A stretch of 19,803 nucleotides of DNA from Megasphaera sp. UBA5897 (GTDB lineage Bacteria > Bacillota > Negativicutes > Veillonellales > Megasphaeraceae). The first letter of the stretch is position 1. Each line of letters opens with the position of its first letter. Below are positions 1 to 6,084 of the stretch, piece by piece. The notes below the pieces were generated by a model. The model was not told the DNA's origin. It saw nothing but the letters and a program-made list of their open reading frames with translations, and searched no databases. The position numbers were made by a program, and so were the translations under genes. The stretch spans positions 1-19,803 of the forward strand of contig DJEN01000081.1 of assembly GCA_002431345.1 (NCBI GenBank), given 5' to 3'.

Positions 1-638
1 GCAGGCAATGCGGCGTTGATGTTGTCAATTCCCCCATTACGAAGCAAGACGCGAACCATAGAATAAATAATTCCCAAATAAATAACCGTAACGCTGAGAA
101 TATTGGAAAGACCGGAAGACCATAGGCCTCCAATAGTTGTGATGCCGATAAATACGACGGCACTGACAATCATGCCGGCATGCATGGAGAAGATATCCGG
201 CATCAATGCATGTAAAATAGAACCGCCGGCTACATATTGAAGAGACGTAATGCAAATCATAATTAAGGACAAGCCGATAACGCTGATAATACGTGCTTTT
301 TCATCATAGCTTCGTTCAAACAATTCAGGAATTGTCGTGCAGTTTAGTGCGCGATATTTGCCGGCAGCAACAAACCCCATAATAATAGCGCCGATAGCCC
401 AGGCTCCGTTATACCAACCGGCAGCCAAACCGATTTTCGTAGCACTTTCTGCGACGCCAACTGTTGAAGCCGCACCGACGGCCATGCCGGTAATACTGAC
501 GGCAACGAGTCCTGTTGAAAACTTCCGTCCGGCAAATAGATATTCTGTCGGATTTTGGCTTGCCCTGCGCTTGACATAAAACGATATGGCAAACAATAAA
601 ATGATGTATAAAATGACAATACATAGTTGAATAGACAT
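1..638 (-). CDS. Sodium:solute symporter (SSS family), N-terminal part
   Basis: This is the first 212 residues of a membrane transporter that runs off the left edge of the window. The product begins MSIQLCIVILYIILLFAISF and shows alternating hydrophobic helices. The EYLFAGRKFSTG segment after helix 1, the GMAVGAASTVGVAESATKIG stretch in helix 2 and the GWYNGAWAIGA segment are typical of the SSS (sodium/substrate symporter) family, which imports solutes with Na+. The ATG at 636-638 follows a strong ribosome binding site (AAGGAGTAGG on the minus strand) by about 5 nt. The substrate cannot be read from the N-terminus. The gene diverges from a pantothenate operon, so a PanF-type pantothenate symporter is conceivable, but the sequence does not look specifically like PanF. 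The family is quite sure; the substrate is unknown. Confidence 0.88.
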   Translation of the reverse strand, partial: MSIQLCIVILYIILLFAISFYVKRRASQNPTEYLFAGRKFSTGLVAVSITGMAVGAASTVGVAESATKIGLAAGWYNGAWAIGAIIMGFVAAGKYRALNCTTIPELFERSYDEKARIISVIGLSLIMICITSLQYVAGGSILHALMPDIFSMHAGMIVSAVVFIGITTIGGLWSSGLSNILSVTVIYLGIIYSMVRVLLRNGGIDNINAALP

Positions 639-723
639 CTATACCTACTCCTTTGCAATAAAAATTTAATTTTACGCAACTTAGGTTCCGCACAATGCAA
701 CAAAGATGACGTAAGATGTTACT

Positions 724-752
724 ATTGTATGCTAAAATAACATAAAATTCAA
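724..752 (-). promoter_or_regulatory. Promoter of the SSS symporter
   Basis: On the minus strand a -35 box TTGAAT (747-752) and a -10 box TACAAT (724-729) are separated by 17 bp. Transcription would start near 717, giving an 80-nt leader before the ATG at 638. The boxes are seen in the sequence; their activity is inferred. Confidence 0.6.
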
Positions 753-900
753 GCGGTTTGTACTGCCTTTTATATAAAGTATATAAGTAAATGCACAATA
801 ATAACCAAAAGTCATAATATAGAAAACAGTCGGTATACTAAAATTATAATTTTTATGCATACCAAAAATCCTTGTATATATATAACAGATATGAATGCAA

Positions 901-929
901 ATACTTTGTACCAATTATTTACAAAGTAT
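901..929. promoter_or_regulatory. Palindromic operator overlapping the panS promoter
   Basis: ATACTTTGTA (901-910) and its exact reverse complement TACAAAGTAT (920-929) flank a 9-bp spacer. The right arm covers most of the -35 box TTTACA of the downstream promoter, so a dimeric protein bound here would be expected to repress panS-panC. No regulator gene is adjacent, and I do not recognise the site as that of a named regulator. Confidence 0.5.
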
Positions 930-946
930 TTTAAATATGGTATGAT
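918..946 (+). promoter_or_regulatory. Promoter of panS-panC
   Basis: The -35 box TTTACA (918-923) and the -10 box TATGAT (941-946) are separated by exactly 17 bp. Transcription would begin near 953, leaving a leader of about 245 nt before the TTG start at 1198. The -35 box lies inside the right arm of the 901-929 palindrome. Confidence 0.65.
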
Positions 947-952
947 ACGGCA

Positions 953-1197
953 GAGGCAAAAGATAGCATCACGCAAGTGAGTTATACTTTTTTTTCGGAT
1001 TGTTGTATTAGATGGATTGTCATCTGCTTGGATCGTAACGGACCGAGACAGAAAGGATTGCTCATCATTTCTTAGCAGAGTCGTATTTCTCAAGCTGCTT
1101 GTTTTGACGTTTGCATAGTTACAGTGCGCCTTTCAGTCTAGGCTGAAAGGCGTTTTTTGTTTTCTTTTGCCAAAAAACTTATAGGGAGGGTGTTATT
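953..1197 (+). promoter_or_regulatory. Structured leader RNA of panS-panC, candidate riboswitch or attenuator
   Basis: The 559-bp stretch 639-1197 holds no credible gene. Its right half is a long leader with small hairpins: TCAC-GCAA-GTGA at 969-980, with a GNRA-type loop, and AGATG/CATCT near 1010-1025. It ends in an intrinsic terminator (1127-1160) just 20-30 nt ahead of the ribosome binding site. A terminator inside a leader with no upstream gene indicates transcription attenuation. GAAAGG at 1051-1056 could pair with CCTTTC (1129-1134) of the terminator stem as an antiterminator. The genes suggest a ligand linked to pantothenate or ketopantoate. The pan RNA motif is known upstream of pantothenate genes in Firmicutes, but I could not confirm its consensus here. 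The T-box core motif is absent. Confidence 0.5.
1127..1160 (+). terminator. Leader (attenuation) terminator before panS
   Basis: CGCCTTTCAG (1127-1136) pairs perfectly with CTGAAAGGCG (1143-1152) across a 6-nt loop, followed by a T-rich tract (TTTTTTGTTTTC). It sits between the promoter and the start codon, so it can only regulate panS-panC. Confidence 0.85.
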
Positions 1198-2163
1198 TTG
1201 AAGAAATGTTGTTCCTTTTTAGTAAACAACATGGCAATCTTTGTCGTACTGATTGGGATTGTAGGTGCGATGCGTCCCCAGACATTGACATGGGCAGGCC
1301 CTTATGTTGGCTGGCTGCTGGGAATTGTCATGTTTGGCATGGGCATGACATTGACTGTTCAGGATTTTAAGACGGTTTTGCAGCGTCCCGTAGACGTACT
1401 GCTGGGGATTGTGGCGCAATTTCTAATCATGCCTTTTATCGCTTGGGCGTTAGTGCGGCTGTTTGCCTTGCCGCCGGAACTTGCTATCGGGGTTATTTTG
1501 GTAGGAACCTGTCCGGGCGGCACAGCATCTAATGTCATTTCCTATTTGGCAAAAGGCGACGTAGCTCTGTCTGTGTCTATGACGATGGCGACAACGCTGT
1601 TGGCACCTATTGCAACCCCTGCGCTGACTTGGGTGTTAGCAGATGCCTGGATTGACGTATCTTTTACAGCCATGATGATATCGATTGCAGAAATGGTTTT
1701 GCTGCCAGTGCTGTTGGGATTGGCTGCGAATCATTTTTTCCGTCCGGCTGTTTCCAAAGTATTGCCGGCATTGCCCGTTATTTCTGTGTTGACAATTATC
1801 TTTTTAGTCGGTATCGTAGTATCGTTGGGGGCATCTCGTTTATTCGAAGTAGGTCCGTTGATGGCTGTGATTGTCATATTGCATAATATATGCGGTCTGA
1901 TTTTGGGATACGGCATGGCACGTATGCTGCGGCTTAATTCTAAAAAAGCGCGTACTGTCGCCATCGAAGTTGGGATGCAAAATTCAGGGATGGCAGCTTC
2001 ACTGGCTGTGTTGTATTTTAATCCGGCAGCGGCTATTCCAGGTGCTATTTTTAGTGTATGGCATAACATTTCCGGTTCTATTGTTGCCAATTTCTTTTCA
2101 CGGCGCGATGAACGTCAAAAACAAGGTGAATTGGAAGAAGCAAAATCTATTCATATGGCATAA
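1198..2163 (+). CDS. panS: BASS-family transporter, probable ketopantoate transporter PanS-like
   Basis: This is a 321-residue hydrophobic protein of the bile acid:sodium symporter (BASS) fold with about ten membrane helices. Family signatures seen are GTCPGGTASNVISYLAKGD around residues 103-121 and VGMQNSGMAASLAVLYFNP near residue 260. Translation starts at a TTG, chosen because a GGGAGGG ribosome binding site lies 7 nt upstream and no better-placed ATG exists. The gene is 21 bp ahead of panC and is probably cotranscribed with it. A BASS protein next to panC fits PanS, the ketopantoate (or pantoate) importer described in Salmonella, which would feed the pantothenate pathway from outside. Other BASS members carry bile acids or other organic anions, so the symbol rests on neighbourhood. 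The charged tail after residue 300 is cytoplasmic by composition. Confidence 0.8.
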   Translation: MKKCCSFLVNNMAIFVVLIGIVGAMRPQTLTWAGPYVGWLLGIVMFGMGMTLTVQDFKTVLQRPVDVLLGIVAQFLIMPFIAWALVRLFALPPELAIGVILVGTCPGGTASNVISYLAKGDVALSVSMTMATTLLAPIATPALTWVLADAWIDVSFTAMMISIAEMVLLPVLLGLAANHFFRPAVSKVLPALPVISVLTIIFLVGIVVSLGASRLFEVGPLMAVIVILHNICGLILGYGMARMLRLNSKKARTVAIEVGMQNSGMAASLAVLYFNPAAAIPGAIFSVWHNISGSIVANFFSRRDERQKQGELEEAKSIHMA

Positions 2164-2184
2164 TCAAAGGAGTATTCACGTATC

Positions 2185-3033
2185 ATGAAAATTTTTCGTA
2201 CAGTAGCAGATATGCAGGCATATGCTGCAGAAGTAAAAAAAGAAGGTAAAGTAATCGGTTTAGTTCCTACGATGGGAGCTCTTCATGAAGGGCATTTGAC
2301 GCTGATGCGTACGGCAAAGGCAAAATGTGATTTTGTCGTAGCATCTGTATTTGTAAATCCAACACAGTTTGGACCGAACGAAGACTATGATGCGTATCCA
2401 CGCCGTTTTGAAGAAGACTGCAAAAAATTGGAAAGTGTTGGCGTAGATGCCGTATTTCATCCAGAACCGTCTGAAATGTATCCGGAAGGTTACTGTACGT
2501 ATGTAAACGTTGAAGGCGATATTACGCATAAGCTTTGCGGTGCTCAACGCCCTATTCATTTTCGCGGCGTAGCTACTGTTGTTACTAAGTTAATGAATAT
2601 TACCCGTGCTGATGAAGCTTTCTTTGGACAAAAGGACGCACAGCAGGTGGTCGTTGTTCGCCGTTTTGTCAGCGATTTAAATCTTCCGGTTCACATCAAT
2701 ATGGTACCGATTGTTCGTGAAGAAAGCGGTTTGGCCCGCAGCTCCCGCAATGCGTACCTCTCTCCTGCTGAAAAAAAAGCAGCTCTCGTCTTATCGCGCA
2801 GCCTTCGGAAAGCTCAGACTGCATATGATGCTGGTGAAAAAAATGTAGATGCATTGAAACAAATCGTTACGAAAGAAATTCAAAGCGAACCGATGGCATC
2901 GATTGATTATGTTGATTTATTTTCTTTCCCTGCATTGCTTCCTATCGAAACAGTAGATCAGGAAAGCTTGCTGGCCATTGCTGTTCGTATTGGCAAGACA
3001 CGTTTGATTGATAATATTATTTTAGGTGCTTGA
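2185..3033 (+). CDS. panC: Pantothenate synthetase PanC
   Basis: PanC is a 282-residue cytoplasmic enzyme that joins pantoate and beta-alanine, using ATP, through a pantoyl-adenylate intermediate. This is the last step of vitamin B5 synthesis. The sequence shows the nucleotidyltransferase signature PTMGALHEGH (about residues 28-37), the pantoate-binding VFVNPTQFGPNED segment, FGQKDAQQ, and the KMSKS-like ARSSRNAYLS loop. Length matches the family (about 280). The ATG follows AAAGGAG at a normal distance. It is the second gene of the unit with the upstream PanS-like transporter. No panB or panD is in the window, so pantoate and beta-alanine must come from elsewhere or from import. A terminator follows at 3075. 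Confidence 0.97.
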   Translation: MKIFRTVADMQAYAAEVKKEGKVIGLVPTMGALHEGHLTLMRTAKAKCDFVVASVFVNPTQFGPNEDYDAYPRRFEEDCKKLESVGVDAVFHPEPSEMYPEGYCTYVNVEGDITHKLCGAQRPIHFRGVATVVTKLMNITRADEAFFGQKDAQQVVVVRRFVSDLNLPVHINMVPIVREESGLARSSRNAYLSPAEKKAALVLSRSLRKAQTAYDAGEKNVDALKQIVTKEIQSEPMASIDYVDLFSFPALLPIETVDQESLLAIAVRIGKTRLIDNIILGA

Positions 3034-3074
3034 TTAGAAACTGCAGCAAGAGCTTTAATGTAAGATAAAGAAAC

Positions 3075-3111
3075 AAGGGCCGTGTTCCGATGGAATATGG
3101 CTCTTATTTTG
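3075..3111 (+). terminator. Terminator of panS-panC
   Basis: AAGGGCC (3075-3081) pairs with GGCTCTT (3099-3105), and TGTTCC pairs with GGAATA inside it around a GAT loop. ATTTTG follows. The T-tract runs directly into the first parS site. Confidence 0.75.
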
Positions 3112-3125
3112 TTTCACGTGAAACA
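3110..3125. other. parS site 1 (ParB-binding centromere)
   Basis: TGTTTCACGTGAAACA is a perfect 16-bp palindrome identical to the consensus parS site bound by ParB/Spo0J in Firmicutes. It is intergenic, immediately after the panC terminator and just before the repeat-bearing promoter of the small His/Cys peptide. Confidence 0.9.
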
Positions 3126-3132
3126 TGGTTCT

Positions 3133-3189
3133 ATCTTCATGATTTCTTCACATGTTCTTCTTTTTTTCTTTGCAAAAATATATTATAGT
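3133..3189 (+). promoter_or_regulatory. 11-bp direct-repeat activator site and promoter of the His/Cys peptide
   Basis: Four related 8-mers start at 3133, 3144, 3155 and 3166: ATCTTCAT, TTCTTCAC, TTCTTCTT and TTCTTTGC. The spacing is exactly 11 bp. A -10 box TATAGT (3184-3189) begins 18 bp after the start of the last repeat, and no good -35 box is present. Direct repeats with one-helical-turn spacing replacing the -35 box are typical of OmpR/PhoB-type activators. The likely protein is the response regulator encoded at 4212-4919 (inference). Confidence 0.65.
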
Positions 3190-3228
3190 AAGTATATAAG
3201 AAAAGCGATTCAAGGAGGTGTTTATATC

Positions 3229-3381
3229 ATGAAGAAAAAATGGATGAGCATACTGGGAGTACTGTTGATATTGGGAGCGGCAAACGTATTGGCAGATTCC
3301 GTATCCCCGGCACAGTATTCAAACAACAGTGCAGCATTTTCCTATTGCCATGATACGACGCATGACCATCACGGCTGCTGA
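3229..3381 (+). CDS. Small secreted His/Cys-rich peptide, putative metal binding
   Basis: This is a 50-residue peptide of no family I recognise. Residues 1-22 form a signal peptide (KKK, then a hydrophobic core ILGVLLILGAANV, with a possible cleavage after VLA at 20-22). The mature part is only about 28 residues and ends YCHDTTHDHHGC, with two cysteines and four histidines, which suggests metal binding outside the cytoplasmic membrane. The ATG at 3229 follows AAGGAGGTG by 9 nt. The frame stays open further upstream (from 3082), but that stretch covers parS and the promoter, so it is not coding. The peptide has its own promoter with 11-bp repeats and its own terminator at 3395. Its neighbours (Met/His-rich membrane protein, metal-type sensor kinase, CopA, CsoR) support a role in copper or silver handling. 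That function is inferred. Confidence 0.72.
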   Translation: MKKKWMSILGVLLILGAANVLADSVSPAQYSNNSAAFSYCHDTTHDHHGC

Positions 3382-3394
3382 TATGCATGGGTGT

Positions 3395-3430
3395 ATCCTC
3401 AAGAGAAATCCTCTCTTGAGGATTTTTTTA
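3395..3430 (+). terminator. Terminator of the His/Cys peptide gene
   Basis: ATCCTCAAGAGA (3395-3406) pairs perfectly with TCTCTTGAGGAT (3412-3423) around a 5-nt loop, followed by TTTTTTTA. It makes the small peptide gene a single-gene transcription unit. Confidence 0.92.
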
Positions 3431-3487
3431 TTCTTCATAATTTCTTCATCATTTTATCATAGTTTCTTTATATGCGCGGCGTATACT
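3431..3487 (+). promoter_or_regulatory. 11-bp direct-repeat activator site and promoter of the Met/His membrane protein
   Basis: Four 8-mers start at 3431, 3442, 3453 and 3464: TTCTTCAT, TTCTTCAT, TTTATCAT and TTCTTTAT, at exact 11-bp intervals. The -10 box TATACT (3482-3487) begins 18 bp after the start of the last repeat, and there is no recognisable -35 box. Repeat sequence, repeat number, period and distance to the -10 match the promoter at 3133-3189. Both promoters are therefore likely to be switched by the same OmpR-type activator. Confidence 0.7.
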
Positions 3488-3522
3488 ATACGTATGATTA
3501 AACAATGAGGAGGGATTAAAAC

Positions 3523-4062
3523 ATGGTAATGACTCATTATATGGAATTACTTTCACTGCATCAGCCATGGAACTTAATTATATTTATGCTTGTCCCTATG
3601 GTATTGGCAGAAACGATTTTAGCATCCGGTATTTTTACTCTTTTTTACAAAGATAGACGCAGCCAAACGTGGCAGAAAATAAGCCATCTTGCGACGATTG
3701 TGTTAGGAATTTTCTTTATTTGTGTTACCATCTATTTGGGTGTATCATATATCCCTACGATTCAGTGGCGCGGCCCTATTGATTATATTGCTGTATGGTC
3801 GTATGTACTGGCAGTGATTCCGTCAATTCTTTTGCTGGCACAGGAATTTGGCCTTATGGATAAAACTGCGTCCAATGAAAAGAAAACCATGCATCACGTA
3901 GTGCTTATGATTTTTTTCGTTGTATTTACTCATTTTGCTATGGTATTTGGTATGGCCGATCCGCAGCTGGCGGGATATATGCCGCCTAATCAACCTATGC
4001 AAATGGATCATTCTATGATGAATCATGCTAACATGAATCACCAGCAGATGAATATGAAATAA
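3523..4062 (+). CDS. Four-helix membrane protein with Met/His-rich C-terminal tail
   Basis: This is a 179-residue integral membrane protein that I cannot assign to a named family. Hydrophobic segments lie at about residues 17-40, 53-75, 87-107 and 123-145. After the last helix a 30-residue tail is packed with Met, His, Asn and Gln (PMQMDHSMMNHANMNHQQMNMK at the end). Such tails bind Cu(I) or Ag(I) in copper-handling proteins. The ATG at 3523 follows GAGGAGGG by 8 nt; a second ATG at 3529 is possible but worse placed. The upstream promoter carries the same 11-bp direct repeats as the small peptide promoter, and a strong terminator and parS follow. The response regulator gene begins 150 bp downstream. 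I infer a role in envelope copper or silver binding, or in sensing together with the kinase. An enzymatic role cannot be excluded. Confidence 0.85.
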   Translation: MVMTHYMELLSLHQPWNLIIFMLVPMVLAETILASGIFTLFYKDRRSQTWQKISHLATIVLGIFFICVTIYLGVSYIPTIQWRGPIDYIAVWSYVLAVIPSILLLAQEFGLMDKTASNEKKTMHHVVLMIFFVVFTHFAMVFGMADPQLAGYMPPNQPMQMDHSMMNHANMNHQQMNMK

Positions 4063-4093
4063 CAACATCATTTCTGAATTTCTCTTTTTTCTA

Positions 4094-4133
4094 GGACTGC
4101 AAAAAATACATGCTATTTTTTGCAGTCCCTTTA
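4094..4133 (+). terminator. Terminator of the Met/His membrane protein gene
   Basis: A 15-bp perfect stem (4094-4108 with 4114-4128, GGACTGCAAAAAATA on the left arm) surrounds a 5-nt loop. The T-rich right arm and CTTTAT follow. parS site 2 starts directly after it. Confidence 0.85.
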
Positions 4134-4149
4134 TGTTTCACGTGAAACA
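4134..4149. other. parS site 2
   Basis: Second perfect copy of TGTTTCACGTGAAACA, intergenic, between the terminator at 4094-4128 and the promoter of the response regulator. It lies 1,024 bp from site 1. Confidence 0.9.
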
Positions 4150-4150
4150 G

Positions 4151-4179
4151 TACTGTCTTGGGAAAGAACATGATACAAT
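4151..4179 (+). promoter_or_regulatory. Promoter of the response regulator/kinase operon
   Basis: A good -10 box TACAAT (4174-4179) is preceded, 17 bp upstream, only by a weak TACTGT (4151-4156). The ribosome binding site AAGGAGG (about 4199-4205) lies just ahead of the ATG. The 11-bp repeats of the two preceding promoters are not present here, so autoregulation by that site is not suggested. Confidence 0.45.
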
Positions 4180-4211
4180 AGAGAGAGGATTTTTGACAAG
4201 GAGGATTTTAT

Positions 4212-4919
4212 ATGGTTCCCTACTCTATTTTACTTGTAGATGATGATGAAAAACTTTGCTCACTTTTATATTCCTATTTTAAACAAGAGCACTGTATTGT
4301 CTATCGCGCGGCCAATGGCATGGAAGCAATACAGCAGGTAAAGCAGCATGAGCCGCAAATCATGATTTTAGATATCATGATGCCGGGAATGGATGGATTT
4401 GAAGTCTGCCGTCGCGTAAGGCAGTTTAGCGATATCCCTATCATTTTTTTGACAGCTAAAGATGATGAAACAGATAGACTGATTGGATTGAATATTGGAG
4501 CTGATGATTATGTCAGCAAGCCATTTAATATTCGGGAGCTGGTTGCCCGCGTACACAGTTTGCTGCGGCGTGTGCGCGGTGAAGTGATTCAACAGCATAC
4601 TCAATACATCATTCGTGATTTAGTCATTGATAAAGAAAAATTTACTGTTGAACGAAATGGCAAACCGATTTCACTCACGCCTACAGAGTTTAATATATTG
4701 GAGGTACTTGCGTCTTCTCCAGACCGCGTGTTCAGCCGGATGCAGCTCATGGAAAAAGCGCAGGGAGGCTATAGTTTTGAAGGATATGAACGCACTATCG
4801 ATACGCATGTTCGCAACCTGCGGAAAAAATTAGAGCTGAATGCGGCTAAGCCAACGTATATTTTGACCGTATATGGTATTGGATATAAATTTGCCGGAGG
4901 CCGTCATGAAACGATATGA
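4212..4919 (+). CDS. OmpR/PhoB-family response regulator (metal-stress type by context)
   Basis: This 235-residue regulator has an N-terminal receiver domain (about 1-120) and a C-terminal winged-helix DNA-binding domain (about 135-230). The receiver is intact: acidic pair D10/D11 in LLVDDDEK, phospho-acceptor D54 in ILDIMMPGMDG, and the conserved lysine in YVSKPF near residue 103. The C-terminal part shows LTPTEFNILEVL and the RTIDTHVRNLRKKLE recognition region. The stop codon overlaps the start of the kinase gene by 14 nt, so the two are translationally coupled partners. It probably binds the 11-bp direct repeats upstream of the His/Cys peptide and the Met/His membrane protein, since OmpR-type dimers bind in tandem head-to-tail. 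That is an inference from site type and closeness. Confidence 0.95.
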   Translation: MVPYSILLVDDDEKLCSLLYSYFKQEHCIVYRAANGMEAIQQVKQHEPQIMILDIMMPGMDGFEVCRRVRQFSDIPIIFLTAKDDETDRLIGLNIGADDYVSKPFNIRELVARVHSLLRRVRGEVIQQHTQYIIRDLVIDKEKFTVERNGKPISLTPTEFNILEVLASSPDRVFSRMQLMEKAQGGYSFEGYERTIDTHVRNLRKKLELNAAKPTYILTVYGIGYKFAGGRHETI

Positions 4920-6012
4920 GAGCTTAGCATTTCGCCTGACCGGTATGGTATTCATCTTGTTGTTTTTAACAATATTTATTTTATTGTTTTTAGTTAATGT
5001 TCAGATGGACAGCCACTTTTCCCAATATTTGCAAATGAATGCGGAAAATGTAATGAGCCATCACATGATGCACGGTGCGGCAGAACGCCATTATATTGCG
5101 TCTATTCATCAATCACTCTTTTGGGTTGGTCTCAGCATGATAGTAGTTAGCGTCGGCGTTAGTTTTGTTATTGTTCGCAAACTGGCATCTCCTTTGATGG
5201 ATTTGACCAAAGCCGTCCGGACGATACAAGAAGGGAAATACGGTCAAACAGTACCTGTCGAACGGCATGATGAAGTAGGCATGTTGGCCCAAACGTTTAA
5301 TGATATGTCGCAGCAGCTGGCACGCAACGACATGATGAGGCGGCAATTATTTGCCAATGTTGCCCATGAACTGCGTACGCCGCTGGCGATTATTCAGGGA
5401 AACTTGGAAGGCATGATTGATGATGTGGTACCTGCTGATAAGACGACATTCTTATCAATGGAAGATGAAGTACTGCGTATGGGACGATTAATTCAAGATT
5501 TGCGGGATTTGTCATTAGCAGAAATCAATGAATTGGTACTGCATAAAGAAATGATACATATGAACCTTTTACTGGAACGTGCTGTAAGCATGCTTCAGCC
5601 GCTATGCGATGAAAAGCATTTGCATGTACAGCTGCATCTCTCTCCCTCCCTGCCGATGGTGATGGCAGATAAAGATCGTATCAATCAAGTGATTTATAAT
5701 ATTTTAAATAATGCTATTCGCTATGTTGACTCAGACCGTTCTATTTGCATATATACGTCTGTGTGTGCCATGGATGGGAAAAAAATGATTCAGACAGATA
5801 TTGCTGATACGGGAAATGGTATTGAAGAAGAAGATTTAAAACATATTTTCCAATATTTTTATCGTACAGAGAAATCAAGAAATCGTAAGAGCGGAGGCAG
5901 CGGTATTGGCTTGGCATTGGCCAAACAATTTGTTCAAAGTCATGGCGGGACGATTACTGCGCATAGTGAAATAGGAAAAGGCACCGTATTTAGCTTTACA
6001 CTGCCGGTATAA
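4906..6012 (+). CDS. Sensor histidine kinase with His/Met-rich extracytoplasmic loop
   Basis: This is a 368-residue membrane kinase partnering the upstream regulator. The start at 4906 is chosen because GGAGG (4896-4900) lies 5 nt before it; the frame is open to 4873 but has no such site there. Order of parts: TM1 about 13-31, short external loop 32-70, TM2 71-90, HAMP 91-143, HisKA with H154 in NVAHELRTPL, then the ATPase domain with NQVIYNILNNAIRY, DTGNGI and GGSGIGLALAK. The loop of about 38 residues contains five Met and six His, including SHHMMHG at 51-57. This resembles the metal-contact clusters of copper/silver-sensing kinases, though it is much shorter than the CusS-type sensor domain. 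Convergent copA is 72 bp away. Kinase identity is very sure; metal sensing is inferred. Confidence 0.94.
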   Translation: MKRYESLAFRLTGMVFILLFLTIFILLFLVNVQMDSHFSQYLQMNAENVMSHHMMHGAAERHYIASIHQSLFWVGLSMIVVSVGVSFVIVRKLASPLMDLTKAVRTIQEGKYGQTVPVERHDEVGMLAQTFNDMSQQLARNDMMRRQLFANVAHELRTPLAIIQGNLEGMIDDVVPADKTTFLSMEDEVLRMGRLIQDLRDLSLAEINELVLHKEMIHMNLLLERAVSMLQPLCDEKHLHVQLHLSPSLPMVMADKDRINQVIYNILNNAIRYVDSDRSICIYTSVCAMDGKKMIQTDIADTGNGIEEEDLKHIFQYFYRTEKSRNRKSGGSGIGLALAKQFVQSHGGTITAHSEIGKGTVFSFTLPV

Positions 6013-6016
6013 ACGT

Positions 6017-6062
6017 CAAAACCCCTTACGATGTTTCACGTGAAACATCGTAAGGGGTTTTG
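6017..6062. terminator. Bidirectional terminator built around a parS site
   Basis: A perfect 46-bp palindrome centred at 6039/6040 lies between the convergent kinase and copA genes. Its outer arms (CAAAACCCCTTACGA and complement) end in T-tracts on both strands, so it can stop transcription from both sides. Its inner 16 bp is the parS sequence. In RNA the hairpin would extend to the parS tip. Confidence 0.85.
6032..6047. other. parS site 3, at the tip of a terminator
   Basis: Third perfect TGTTTCACGTGAAACA, forming the central 16 bp of the 46-bp terminator palindrome. It lies 1,898 bp from site 2 and 317 bp from site 4. Confidence 0.9.
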
Positions 6063-6084
6063 TGCAACACTAAAAAAATAAACT

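Noticed and set aside
344..798. Open frames on both strands (for example 409-798 and 344-703, minus; 337-579, plus)
   Set aside because: They overlap the in-frame sodium:solute symporter (1-638, minus), which has the ribosome binding site, promoter and family motifs. The others have none and give compositionally odd peptides.
812..1093. Minus-strand open frame of 93 codons across the pan leader
   Set aside because: It covers a strong plus-strand promoter, the palindrome and the leader hairpins. The peptide is low in coherence and has no convincing ribosome binding site.
953..1197. T-box leader
   Set aside because: The invariant T-box core (TGGNACCGCG-like) is absent, and the genes are not amino-acid related.
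3082..3228. Longer version of the small peptide starting at 3082
   Set aside because: The extension would translate through the panC terminator, parS and the 11-bp-repeat promoter. The start at 3229 has AAGGAGGTG and gives a proper signal peptide.
4134..4179. 11-bp repeat activator site for the regulator's own promoter
   Set aside because: At the expected offsets from the -10 (4123, 4134, 4145, 4156) only the last position loosely resembles the repeat, and parS occupies part of the region.
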